DNA of 9,817 nucleotides. Source: an uncultured Roseiflexaceae bacterium. GTDB taxonomy: Bacteria > Chloroflexota > Chloroflexia > Chloroflexales > Roseiflexaceae. The stretch spans positions 1-9,817 of the forward strand of contig CALJIC010000223.1 of assembly GCA_937974195.1 (NCBI GenBank), read 5' to 3'. This document shows, one piece after another, positions 1-9,817 of this stretch (positions are counted from its first letter, which is position 1; every line of letters begins with the position of its first letter). The notes under the pieces are model-generated. The model ran no database searches. It was given only the letters and a program-made list of their open reading frames with translations, and was not told the DNA's origin. Position numbers and translations under genes: made by a program.

Positions 1-29
1 TCGCGTGTGCGGAGGATAAGCTTCCGTGG

Positions 30-162
30 TGGGCTTGCAGCCCTCCACACCTCCCGGCTTCCGCGTGCAGCAGTCGAATATGCGATGGGCTTGCAGCCCT
101 CCACACCCCCCGGCTCGCGAATGCAGCGGACGAAAAAGCGACGGGCAACAGCCCATCACACC
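30..162. repeat. Degenerate tandem repeat, 56-bp period
   Basis: A 22-bp segment at 30-51 recurs exactly at 86-107, 56 bp later. A diverged third copy follows at 142-162, again with its GGGC at 56-bp spacing. The sequence between copies is also similar (CCCGGCT, then TGCAGC, then CGAA and GCGA at matching offsets), so the whole 56-bp unit is repeated, not only the core. Each core contains an inverted repeat: GGGCT-TGC-AGCCC in copies 1 and 2, and GGGC-AACA-GCCC in copy 3. A weak partial unit may precede position 30. The block lies downstream of the glgX terminator and outside any supported gene. Its function is unknown; it could be a small dispersed intergenic repeat family or the remnant of a structured RNA. 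Confidence 0.75.
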
Positions 163-171
163 TTCCTGGAA

Positions 172-190
172 GGCGTGCGGGCGGCACGCC
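172..190. other. Perfect 7-bp stem-loop beside the glgX terminator
   Basis: GGCGTGC at 172-178 pairs perfectly with GCACGCC at 184-190 across a 5-nt loop. It lies just beyond the T-tract of the glgX terminator when read on the minus strand, so it could be a back-up hairpin or a block to 3' exonucleases. It also overlaps the degraded right end of the tandem repeat. The structure is visible in the sequence; the role is inferred. Confidence 0.4.
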
Positions 191-237
191 GCAAAAGAAG
201 GGAGGCCCGGAGGGCCCGTGGGCCTTCCAGACCTCCC
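191..237 (-). terminator. Rho-independent terminator of glgX
   Basis: On the minus strand, 33 nt after the glgX stop codon, a long hairpin (237 to 200) is followed directly by TTCTTTTGC. The outer stem is GGGAGG (200-205) with CCTCCC (232-237). After a 3x3 internal loop, the inner stem is 209-216 with 221-228, containing one G-U pair and a 4-nt loop. A GC-rich stem followed by a T-rich run is the standard intrinsic terminator layout. Read on the plus strand the hairpin is preceded by A-rich sequence and followed by CGCAAG, so it should work only for leftward transcription. Confidence 0.75.
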
Positions 238-270
238 CGCAAGCTCGGCTCGCTCAAGTATCGCGCCCGG

Positions 271-3246
<2,976 letters not shown>

Positions 3247-3300
3247 GGATTCGCACTTCTCGATATAGAAACCTCAGATATCTTACCGCGATCTTTGCAA
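3247..3300. promoter_or_regulatory. AT-rich divergent control region between glgX and treZ
   Basis: In a window that is otherwise very GC-rich, 3261-3300 stands out as AT-rich, with TATA-like stretches on both strands: TAAGAT and TATATC reading toward glgX, and TATCTT reading toward treZ. A short inverted repeat, GATAT (3262-3266) and ATATC (3278-3282), sits inside it. No -35/-10 pair with good spacing was found for either direction, so the placement of a promoter here is inferred from base composition and divergent gene geometry. The weak ribosome binding site of glgX (GAGAAG on the minus strand, 3256-3261) overlaps the left part. Confidence 0.35.
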
Positions 3301-3372
3301 GTCGTGTGCCGTTTCGCGCTTTCGGCACAGCTCTTGCCCATCGTGCGTCGTAGGGGCGCGGGGCAGGGCTTC

Positions 3373-3441
3373 GCGGGGCGGCTCCGCCCGCCGCGGCCTT
3401 GGAGCGATTACAATCCGTGGCTGCGGCGCGCTGTGCGCCGC
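3373..3441. other. GC-rich stem-loops in the treZ leader
   Basis: Two hairpins can be drawn in the 238-bp gap before treZ. The first is GGGCG-GCTC-CGCCC (3376-3389), extendable with a one-base bulge. The second is GCGGCGC-GCTGT-GCGCCGC (3423-3441), a perfect 7-bp stem whose end is 43 nt before the treZ start. Neither is followed by a T-run, so they are not intrinsic terminators. They could structure the treZ 5' leader or be chance in GC-rich DNA. I recognise no known riboswitch here. Confidence 0.3.
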
Positions 3442-3474
3442 CCGCCACAGCGAACGCCCGGCGCAGCCGGCAGA

Positions 3475-3484
3475 AGAACGTTCT
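3475..3484. promoter_or_regulatory. 10-bp palindrome abutting the treZ start codon
   Basis: AGAACGTTCT is a perfect 10-bp palindrome that ends at the base before the treZ ATG. It overlaps the only candidate ribosome binding site (AGAAG, 3472-3476, 8 nt before the start). A protein binding here, or self-pairing of the message, could affect translation or transcription of treZ. No regulator is encoded in the window, and a palindrome of this length can arise by chance. Confidence 0.25.
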
Positions 3485-5353
3485 ATGCATATGCGAGAGA
3501 CTGACGCCTGGACCATGCCGATCGGCGCGCAGCCCGATGGGGCTGGCACCCGCTTCCGCGTCTGGGCGCCGCGCGCCCGGCGGGTCGAGGTGCTGCTGAT
3601 GGGCCCCGGCGACCCGGTGGCCCACGAGCTCGCCCCCGAGCGGGACGGCTACTTCGCCGGGCACATCGGCGGGGTGCGGCCGGGGGCGCGCTACATGTAC
3701 CGGCTGGACGGCGGGGACCCGCGGCCCGACCCGGCGTCGCGCTTCCAGCCGGAGGGGGTCCACGGCCCCTCCGAGGTCATCGACCCGGCGTTCGCCTGGA
3801 GCGACGCGGGCTGGAGCGGCCTGCCGCTCGAGGAGCTGGTCGTCTACGAGCTGCACGTCGGCGCGGCCACGCCGGCCGGCACCTTCGCGGCGCTGATCGA
3901 CCGGCTGGACGACATCCGCGCCCTCGGCGCGACGGCGATCGAGCTGATGCCGGTGGCGGACTTCCCCGGCGGGCGCAACTGGGGCTACGACGGCGTGTCG
4001 CTCTTCGCGCCCGCGCGCGCCTACGGCCGCCCCGATGACCTGCGGCGGCTGGTGGACGCCGCCCACGCCCGCGGGCTGGCGGTGATCCTCGACGTGGTCT
4101 ACAACCACCTCGGGCCGGACGGCAACTACCTGCGCGAGTTCAGCCCGGACTACTTCACCGACCGGCACAAGACGCCCTGGGGCGACGCGCTGAACTTCGA
4201 TGGCCCGAGCAGCGGCCCGGTGCGGGCGTTCTTCGCGGCCAACGCCTGCTACTGGGCCCACGAGTACCACCTGGACGGCCTGCGGCTCGACGCGACCCAC
4301 GCGATCCTGGACGACAGCCCGACCCACATTCTGGCCGAGATCGCCGCGCGGGTGAAGGGCTCGCTGCCCGACGGGCGCCGCTTCCTGCTCATCGCCGAGA
4401 ACGAGAACAACGACCCGAACATCGTGCGGCCGCCCGCCGCCGGCTGGGGCCTGGACGCCGTGTGGGCCGACGACTTCCACCACCAGGTGCGCGTGGCGCT
4501 CACCGGCGAGCAGGAGGGCTACTACGAGGACTACAGCGGCAGCGCGGCCGACCTGGCGGCGACGCTGCGGCAGGGCTGGTTCTACACCGGCCAGCGGTCG
4601 CGGCACCTTGGGGTAGCGCGCGGCGCCCCGGCCGACGACCTGCCGCCCCCGGCCTTCGTCTACTGCATCCAGAACCACGACCAAGTCGGCAACCGGGCGC
4701 TCGGCGACCGGCTGAACCACGCCGTCGGGCTCGACGCGTACCGCGCGGCCTCGGCGCTGCTGCTGCTCAGCCCGCACACGCCGCTGCTCTGGATGGGCCA
4801 GGAGTGGGCCGCCACATCGCCCTTCCTGTACTTCACCGACCACAGCCCCGAGCTGGGGCGGCTGGTGACGGAAGGGCGGCGGGCCGAGTTCGCGCGCTTC
4901 TCGGCCTTCTCCAGACAGGAGGTGCCGGACCCGCAGGCCGAGGAGACGTTCCTGCGCTCGAAGCTGCGCTGGGAGGAGCGCGAGAGCGAGCCGCACGCCG
5001 GGGTGCTGCGGCTCTACCGCGATCTGCTCGCGCTGCGCCGGCGCCACCCGGCGCTCCAGGCGCGCGGGCGAGACGCCTTCCAGGCGCTGGCGATCGGCGA
5101 CGCGGCGGTGGCGCTGCGCCGCCACGGGCCGCATCCGTCCGATGTGGCGCTGGCGCTGGTGAACCTGCGCGGCCGGCTCGAGCTGGACCTCGGCCGCCAG
5201 CCGGCCACCGCCCCGCCGGACGGGCGGCGGTGGTCGGTCGAGCTCAGCAGCGAGGACGAGCGCTACGGCGGGGCCGGCGGCGCGCGCCTCACGGGCGAGC
5301 TGGTCTCCTTCGCCGGGCCAGCCGCGCTGCTGCTCACAGCCGAGCCGGCCTGA
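3485..5353 (+). CDS. treZ: Malto-oligosyltrehalose trehalohydrolase
   Basis: A 622-aa cytoplasmic GH13 enzyme that cleaves the alpha-1,4 bond next to the terminal trehalosyl unit made by TreY, releasing trehalose. The N-terminal beta-sandwich (about 12-100) carries FRVWAPRA (24-31), typical of the family. The barrel motifs are DVVYNH (203-208), GLRLD with nucleophile D269, IAENE with acid/base E305, and NHDQVGNRA (397-405) with H398 and D399. That last block and LLWMGQEW (434-441) separate TreZ from branching enzymes. Its length is at or slightly above what is usual for the family. Start choice: ATG 3485 has a weak AGAAG 8 nt upstream. ATG 3491 and ATG 3515 are in-frame alternatives; the last would begin MPIGA and also keeps the domain. 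The gene is divergent from glgX and ends 12 bp from the end of convergent treY. Its base composition matches its neighbours. Confidence 0.95.
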   Translation: MHMRETDAWTMPIGAQPDGAGTRFRVWAPRARRVEVLLMGPGDPVAHELAPERDGYFAGHIGGVRPGARYMYRLDGGDPRPDPASRFQPEGVHGPSEVIDPAFAWSDAGWSGLPLEELVVYELHVGAATPAGTFAALIDRLDDIRALGATAIELMPVADFPGGRNWGYDGVSLFAPARAYGRPDDLRRLVDAAHARGLAVILDVVYNHLGPDGNYLREFSPDYFTDRHKTPWGDALNFDGPSSGPVRAFFAANACYWAHEYHLDGLRLDATHAILDDSPTHILAEIAARVKGSLPDGRRFLLIAENENNDPNIVRPPAAGWGLDAVWADDFHHQVRVALTGEQEGYYEDYSGSAADLAATLRQGWFYTGQRSRHLGVARGAPADDLPPPAFVYCIQNHDQVGNRALGDRLNHAVGLDAYRAASALLLLSPHTPLLWMGQEWAATSPFLYFTDHSPELGRLVTEGRRAEFARFSAFSRQEVPDPQAEETFLRSKLRWEERESEPHAGVLRLYRDLLALRRRHPALQARGRDAFQALAIGDAAVALRRHGPHPSDVALALVNLRGRLELDLGRQPATAPPDGRRWSVELSSEDERYGGAGGARLTGELVSFAGPAALLLTAEPA

Positions 5354-5362
5354 TGGGCTGGC
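5344..5362. terminator. Possible hairpin between the treZ and treY ends
   Basis: GCCGGCC (5344-5350) can pair with GGCTGGC (5356-5362), with one G-U pair, placing the treZ stop codon in the loop region. A longer 9-bp inverted repeat, GCGCTGCTG (5324-5332) and CAGCAGCGC (5384-5392), brackets it inside the two coding ends. There is no T-run on either strand, so this is at best a weak bidirectional terminator. Without one, transcripts of treZ and treY would overlap. Confidence 0.25.
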
Positions 5363-5365
5363 GGC

Positions 5366-8300
5366 CTAGCTGTCGATCCGCTCCAGCAGCGCGACCGGCA
5401 GGTGCGCGCACACGTCCGCGAGCGCCAGCCCTGCGCTGCCCGGCGCGCCCTCGACCGTGAGCGTGACTCCGGTGAGCACGTCGCGGTAGCGCCGCCCGCG
5501 CTCGCCGTCGGGCAGCAGCAGCCGCGTCTCGCCCCACACCGCCCCGACCGGCGCCCGCTCCTCGCCGCCGGTGAGCCCGACCACGAGGCGCGGTGCGACC
5601 ACCAGCGCCGCCGCGTCATCGAGCGTGCGGGCGAAGGCGATTAGATGCTCCTGCTGGTCGCCCTCCGCTGTAAGCGGCAGGTAGCCGCCGTGCGTGAAGA
5701 GGGGCTCGCGGCGGCGGCGCAGATCCAGCGCCTGCGCGATGATGAACAGCTTGAGGCGCCCGTCGGCGATGCTCTCGAGCAGCTCGCGCGCCAGGGCCGC
5801 GCGGCCGGATGCCCTGGACGCGCGCCGCTTCAGCTCGGCCAGCAGCTCCACGCGCCGCCCCCAGTCCACCGGGCGGCGGTTGTCCGGGTCCACCAGGCTC
5901 AGGTCCGACAGCTCCGTGCCCTGGTAGATGTCCGGCACGCCGGGGCTGGTGAGCTTCAGCAGCGTCTGGGCTAGCCCGTTGATCCGCCCGAAGAACGCCA
6001 GCCTGCGCGCCAGCGGCATCGCGTCCCGCACGAACGGGTTGGCCGGGTCGTCGTCGAGCAGCGCCTCGACGAACGCCTGCACGGCGGCGTCGTACTCCTC
6101 ATTCGGGTTGATCCAGCTGGTGTGGACTTTGGCCTCCTTGGTGGCCTTCTGCATGTAGCCCACGATGCGCTCGCGGAAGGCCGGCAGCCACGACGTGTCC
6201 TGCTCCGCGCCGCCGGCCGCTTCGGGCCACGCCCCGAGGATCGTCTGGTAGAGCAGGTACTCGTCGTTGCGGTCGGGCGCGAGGGCGCCGTCCACCTCGC
6301 GCTTGTGGGGCGCGTTCAGCTCCTCCCAGCGCGCCAGCGCCGCCTCCCACTCCTTCGGGATCTCCGAGAGCACGTTGATGCGCGCCCGCGTGTCCTCGCC
6401 GCGCTTGGTGTCGTGGGTGGCCGTGGCGAGCATCGCGTGCGGCCAGCGCCTGGCGTTCTGGCGGTGGAACTCCGCCGGAGTCGTGCCGAAGTGCTCCGGC
6501 GCGCCGCCGACCTCGTTGAGCGAGACCAGCCGGTTGTAGATGTAGAAGGCCGTGTCCTCGACGCTCTTGGCCATGATCGGCCCGGTGATCTGCTGGAAGC
6601 GCATCACGAAGTTCACGACGTTCTCGCGGTCCTCGGGCCGGAACTCGCGCAGGTTGCGCAGCAGCAGCGTGTCCTCGATGAAGGCGAAGAGCGAGCGGGC
6701 CGTGCGCGGGTGGCGCCGGCGCGCCTCGCGCACCGCGGCGGTGATGTACTTCCGGTCGCGCTCCGAGACGTTGTCCGGGCCGGTGATGTAGGTGCGGTAG
6801 ATCGACATGCCGGCGACGACGTCGGCCAGCGCGCGGGTGAGCCCCTGCAGCGTGAAGTCGCGGTAGCGCCGGTTCTTCTCGTTCACCCGCTCGAGCCGGT
6901 GGATGAGCGAGCGCAGCTCGCTGGCCAGCGAGCTCTCCATGATCAGCTGCTTGCAGTCGTGGACCAGGTCCTCGAAGCGCGGCAGCTCGCTGGGGTTCTC
7001 GGGCGACACGAAGCGCCGGTAGATGCCGTTGAACGCGCGCTCGGCGCGGCGGTCCACAAACAGCCCGTTCACGGCGTTGAGGAAGTCGTACCCGGTCGTG
7101 CCGGCCACCGCCCAGTCCTCCGGCAGCGGCTCACGCTCGGAGAGGATCTTCTCGGCCACCACGTACAGCGGGTAGCCGCCGGCCCCTGGCAGCCGGCCGC
7201 CGTCCGCCGCCCCGTTGCCGCCCGGTGCCCGCCGGCCGGCGGCCTCTAGCTCCTGGAGGTAGCGCTCCTGCAGCTGCCGGAAGTAGGCCGGCGGGTCCCA
7301 CAGGCCGTCCGGGTGGTCGATCCGCAGCCCGCTGATCCGCCCCTCGGCCAGCAGCCGCATCACCAGCGCGTGCATCTCCTCGAAGACCTCGGGCTGCTCC
7401 ACGCGCACCGCCGCCAGGTCGTTGATGTCGAAGAAGCGGCGGTAGTTGATCTCCTCGGCCGCCACGCGCCAGAACGCCGGCCGGTAGGGCTGGGCGTCGA
7501 TCAGGTCGTGCAGCCTGTCGAAGCTGCGCGGGTTGCCCGGCGTGCCGTTGAGCTGCTCCAGCGCGCCGTCGATCGCCCGCCGCACCTGCTCGTTGCCCTC
7601 GTAGAGCGCGGCGATGCGGCGCTTGATCACCTCCTTCTCGCGCCGGCGCTCGGCCAGCCGCTCGGGGTCCTGCTCGTCGCGCGCGGGCAGGTTGCGCAGC
7701 GCGGTCAGGATGCTGAGGTACTCATGCAAGTCCGGGTCGTCCTCGGCGAGCTGCGCGCCGAGCTCGTCCAGCGCGGGGGTGAGCACCGTGAGGTAGGTGT
7801 CCGGCGAGAGCGGCAGGCGGGTCTCGTAGTAGTTCAGGAAGAACGCGCCGTCGTCGTAGCTGAGCTGCAGCTCGCCCCGCTCCAGCACCACGCCGTACTG
7901 GTCGCCGAGGATCGGCAGCAGCACCTTGCCCGCCAGCTCCGCCTTGATCGGCTGCCAGTCGATGTCGAAGAACGAGGCGTAGGCCGAGCTCTGGCCGTTC
8001 TCGAGCACATCCATCCACCACGGGTTGTCGCTGCTGATGCCCATGTGGTTCGGCACCATGTCCAGCACCAGCCCCATGCCGCGCGCCTTCAGCGCGTCCG
8101 AGAGCGCGCTCAGGCCCGCCTCGCCGCCGAGCGCCCGGCTGATCGTCCGGTAGTCGCAGACGTCGTAGCCGTGGCTGCTGCCCGCCCGCGCGGTGAACAG
8201 CGGCGAGGCGTAGATATCGCTCACGCCCAGGTCGGCCAGGTAGCCGACGATCGCCTGCGCGTCGGCGAAGGTGAAGCCGGGGTTGAACTGCAGCCGGTAG

Positions 8301-8374
8301 GTGGCCCGCGGGACGCGCCCCTCCACCGTCACACTGTGAGCGCCGGCGGTGGCCGGCGCTGTCTCCTTGTGCAT
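5366..8374 (-). CDS. treY: Malto-oligosyltrehalose synthase
   Basis: A 1002-aa cytoplasmic GH13 enzyme that rearranges the reducing-end alpha-1,4 bond of maltodextrins to alpha,alpha-1,1, giving maltooligosyltrehalose for TreZ. The N-terminus opens with PRATYRLQF (22-30), the usual start of TreY. The motifs are DMVPNH (105-110), GLRID with nucleophile D353, VVAEKIL with acid/base E408, and ATHDTKRGED (652-661) with H654 and D655. The block MAKSVEDTAFYIYNR (601-615) and PGVPDIYQGTE nearer the C-terminus are family hallmarks. It is at the long end of the family. A Gly/Ala/Pro-rich insert (about 380-400) lies between the nucleophile and acid/base motifs. ATG 8374 has AGAGG 9 nt upstream; a GTG two codons earlier (8380) is possible. 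The reading frame stays open farther upstream to 9799, but that part is antisense to the catalase region. It is convergent with treZ. Confidence 0.95.
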   Translation of the reverse strand: MHKETAPATAGAHSVTVEGRVPRATYRLQFNPGFTFADAQAIVGYLADLGVSDIYASPLFTARAGSSHGYDVCDYRTISRALGGEAGLSALSDALKARGMGLVLDMVPNHMGISSDNPWWMDVLENGQSSAYASFFDIDWQPIKAELAGKVLLPILGDQYGVVLERGELQLSYDDGAFFLNYYETRLPLSPDTYLTVLTPALDELGAQLAEDDPDLHEYLSILTALRNLPARDEQDPERLAERRREKEVIKRRIAALYEGNEQVRRAIDGALEQLNGTPGNPRSFDRLHDLIDAQPYRPAFWRVAAEEINYRRFFDINDLAAVRVEQPEVFEEMHALVMRLLAEGRISGLRIDHPDGLWDPPAYFRQLQERYLQELEAAGRRAPGGNGAADGGRLPGAGGYPLYVVAEKILSEREPLPEDWAVAGTTGYDFLNAVNGLFVDRRAERAFNGIYRRFVSPENPSELPRFEDLVHDCKQLIMESSLASELRSLIHRLERVNEKNRRYRDFTLQGLTRALADVVAGMSIYRTYITGPDNVSERDRKYITAAVREARRRHPRTARSLFAFIEDTLLLRNLREFRPEDRENVVNFVMRFQQITGPIMAKSVEDTAFYIYNRLVSLNEVGGAPEHFGTTPAEFHRQNARRWPHAMLATATHDTKRGEDTRARINVLSEIPKEWEAALARWEELNAPHKREVDGALAPDRNDEYLLYQTILGAWPEAAGGAEQDTSWLPAFRERIVGYMQKATKEAKVHTSWINPNEEYDAAVQAFVEALLDDDPANPFVRDAMPLARRLAFFGRINGLAQTLLKLTSPGVPDIYQGTELSDLSLVDPDNRRPVDWGRRVELLAELKRRASRASGRAALARELLESIADGRLKLFIIAQALDLRRRREPLFTHGGYLPLTAEGDQQEHLIAFARTLDDAAALVVAPRLVVGLTGGEERAPVGAVWGETRLLLPDGERGRRYRDVLTGVTLTVEGAPGSAGLALADVCAHLPVALLERIDS

Positions 8375-8647
8375 ATTCACTGTGCCTCTGTATCTGCGCA
8401 CTCCAGCAGCATACGACAGGCACGCCGTGACGCCTGCCGTACCAGCTGTGGTGGAGCACTTCATCGGGTATGACCGCCATGGCAGCAAGAGCCGTGCCGG
8501 GATGCGCCATCCGGAGCCACAAGATCTGGCGTGGTTCTTGCACCTCAGGTCGGTCGCCACCTCGCCTGGCGCGCTCTGGAAGGCGAAGCGGGTGCCGGCC
8601 ATCGCCGCCGGCGCCCACGGAACAGCACTCTGAAGAAGGAGGCCGCT
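8375..8647. other. Divergent intergenic region, treY and small membrane protein gene
   Basis: These 273 bp separate two divergent transcription units and must hold the promoters of treY and of the 8648 gene. I could not find a -35/-10 pair with acceptable spacing on either strand. TATGAC near 8469 and TATGCT (minus strand, near 8407-8412) are only isolated -10-like words. No RNA gene, repeat or terminator was recognised. Short reading frames here lack ribosome binding sites and are not called. Confidence 0.5.
8633..8642 (+). promoter_or_regulatory. Strong ribosome binding site deciding the start at 8648
   Basis: AAGAAGGAGG lies 5 nt before ATG 8648 and nearly matches the full anti-Shine-Dalgarno complement. 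It fixes the start of the small membrane protein gene and rules out the longer in-frame extension that could begin at GTG 8531. Confidence 0.8.
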
Positions 8648-8980
8648 ATGCAGGAAGAGATCGCGCGCAGCCCCGGCAGCCACTCCGGCGACGTGCTCGC
8701 CGATGCGCGCGCCTGGGCCGAGCGGAGCGGCCTGGCCGAGACGGTCGGGCAGAACCCGCTGATGATGTTCGCCGGCGCGGTCGCGGTCGGCTACATCCTC
8801 GGCAGCATGGCCAGTGGCGAAGGAAACTCGTTCGCGCCCGTCGGCGCGCTCGGCCGCATGGCCGGAACGCTCGGCGGGCAGCCCAGGCCGATGTCCACCC
8901 AGGACTTCGCGCACCGCCACACCGGCACGCCGCAGCGCTTCGCGCCCAAGGGCGGCGGGCGCACCGGATTCGGCATGTAG
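8648..8980 (+). CDS. Small single-pass membrane protein upstream of Mn-catalase
   Basis: A 110-aa protein of unknown function. Residues 1-36 are polar with an amphipathic stretch (AWAERSGLAE, 22-31). Residues about 37-55 (PLMMFAGAVAVGYILGSMA) form one hydrophobic segment with Gly spaced as G43, G48, G52, like a glycine zipper. The remaining half is Gly/Pro/Arg-rich, low in complexity and basic at the end (KGGGRTGFGM). The 'NP plus Gly-rich helix' pattern recalls the C-terminal anchor of DUF883/YqjD-like stress proteins, but that is only a resemblance. It has a very strong ribosome binding site and ends 27 nt before the catalase start, so the two are probably co-transcribed. It could anchor or localise the catalase, or be an independent envelope stress protein. 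It is real as a gene with good confidence; the function is open. Confidence 0.8.
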   Translation: MQEEIARSPGSHSGDVLADARAWAERSGLAETVGQNPLMMFAGAVAVGYILGSMASGEGNSFAPVGALGRMAGTLGGQPRPMSTQDFAHRHTGTPQRFAPKGGGRTGFGM

Positions 8981-9007
8981 CGCCTTGAAGCCACACAGGA
9001 GGAGCCA

Positions 9008-9817
9008 GTGTTCTTTCACGACAAGCATCTGCAGTACAACGCCAAGCCTGAGCGGCCCGACCCGCTGTTCGCCCGCAAGCTCCAGGAGGTGCTCGGCGGC
9101 CAGTGGGGCGAGATCTCGGTCATGATGACCTACCTGTTCCAGGGCTGGAACTGCCGCGGCCCGGCCAAGTACCGCGACATGCTGCTGGACATCGGCACCG
9201 AGGAGATCGCGCACGTCGAGATGCTGGCGACGATGATCGCCCGGCTGCTGGACAGCGCGCCGGCGGCGATGCAGGAGGACGCCGCCCGCAACCCGATGGT
9301 CGCCGCGGTGATGGGCGGCATGAACCCCCAGCACCTGATCGTCTCCGGTCTGGGCGCCACGCCCACCGACAGCGTCGGCTACCCGTGGAACGCCCGCTAC
9401 ACCGTCGCCAGCGGCAACCTGCTGGCCGACTTCCGCTTCAACCTGACCGCCGAGTCGCAGGGGCGGCTGCAGGTGACGCGGCTGTATGAGCAGACCGACG
9501 ACCGCGGGGTGCGCGACATGCTGGCCTTCCTGATCGCCCGCGACACGATGCACCAGAACCAGTGGCTCGCCGCAATCCAGGAGCTGGAGCGCGAGGGGCT
9601 GGAGACCACGCCCTGCCCGAGCACCTTCCCGCAGTCGCTCGAGCACGGCGAGGTCGCCTACCAGTTCTGGAACATGTCGGTCGGCGAGGAGAGCGCGCAG
9701 GGCGCCTGGGCCTCGGGGCGCACGCCCGACGGCCGCGGGAGCTTCGAGTACCTGGCGAACCCGGTGCCCGAGCTCATGCCCGCCGACCCGCGCCTGCACG
9801 GGACGAACAAGCCCGGC
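9008..9817 (+). CDS. Manganese (non-heme) catalase, 3' end cut by window
   Basis: The first 270 residues of a dimanganese catalase, a cytoplasmic enzyme converting hydrogen peroxide to water and oxygen. The usual length is near 290-300 aa, so only the C-terminal tail should be missing. It starts at GTG 9008, with AGGAGG (8997-9002) 5 nt upstream, and opens MFFHDKHLQY, the usual N-terminus of the family. The ferritin-like four-helix core carries the five metal ligands: E35, E66 and H69 (in GTEEIAHVEM), E149 (in LTAESQGR), and H182 (in ARDTMHQNQW). The first three have the same numbers as in the Lactobacillus plantarum enzyme; the last two are shifted by one. A148 sits just before E149, where the L. 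plantarum enzyme has a second-sphere Arg. It follows the small membrane protein gene by 27 nt, probably in one operon. The family assignment is very secure. Confidence 0.95.
   Translation, partial: MFFHDKHLQYNAKPERPDPLFARKLQEVLGGQWGEISVMMTYLFQGWNCRGPAKYRDMLLDIGTEEIAHVEMLATMIARLLDSAPAAMQEDAARNPMVAAVMGGMNPQHLIVSGLGATPTDSVGYPWNARYTVASGNLLADFRFNLTAESQGRLQVTRLYEQTDDRGVRDMLAFLIARDTMHQNQWLAAIQELEREGLETTPCPSTFPQSLEHGEVAYQFWNMSVGEESAQGAWASGRTPDGRGSFEYLANPVPELMPADPRLHGTNKPG

Noticed and set aside
30..162. Short CRISPR array
   Set aside because: The sequences between repeat cores are themselves similar and in register, so the whole 56-bp unit is repeated; true spacers would be unrelated. No cas gene is present.
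8531..8647. Longer N-terminus for the small membrane protein, from GTG 8531
   Set aside because: There is no ribosome binding site at 8531, while AAGAAGGAGG is placed correctly for ATG 8648.
8375..9799. Upstream in-frame extension of treY, giving a 1477-aa protein
   Set aside because: The extra 475 residues are antisense to the Mn-catalase and small membrane protein genes and resemble no domain. TreY homologues start with the PRATYRLQF region, which the ATG at 8374 supplies.

Overview
This is a high-GC bacterial window holding a glycogen-to-trehalose gene cluster next to an oxidative-stress gene pair. Five protein-coding genes are supported. Taxonomy cannot be fixed from the sequence. The very GC-rich third codon positions and the gene content would fit a Chloroflexota- or Actinomycetota-like bacterium, but that is a low-confidence guess.

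Layout from left to right: (1) 1-270 has no convincing gene. It holds a degenerate tandem repeat of 56-bp period and then a strong intrinsic terminator for the gene transcribed leftward. (2) 271-3246, minus strand, is a glycogen debranching enzyme (GlgX/TreX type, GH13) fused in frame to a C-terminal alpha/beta-hydrolase esterase domain. (3) 3247-3484 is a divergent intergenic region with an AT-rich patch, GC-rich hairpins and a 10-bp palindrome just before the next start codon. (4) 3485-5353, plus strand, is malto-oligosyltrehalose trehalohydrolase (treZ). (5) 5366-8374, minus strand, is malto-oligosyltrehalose synthase (treY), tail to tail with treZ across 12 bp. (6) 8375-8647 is a second divergent intergenic region. 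(7) 8648-8980, plus strand, encodes a small single-pass membrane protein. (8) From 9008 to the right edge, plus strand, is a manganese (non-heme) catalase with all five metal ligands present; it is cut by the window end.

The three carbohydrate enzymes form the complete TreX-TreY-TreZ route. The debranching enzyme trims alpha-1,6 branches from glycogen to give linear maltodextrins. TreY turns the reducing-end maltose unit into a terminal trehalosyl unit, and TreZ cleaves off free trehalose. The Mn-catalase pair beside them would remove hydrogen peroxide. Together this looks like a desiccation/osmotic/oxidative-stress neighbourhood, although that shared role is inferred from proximity.

The most unusual feature is the GlgX-esterase fusion. 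I found no clearly new multi-gene system such as a defence island, CRISPR array or mobile element.
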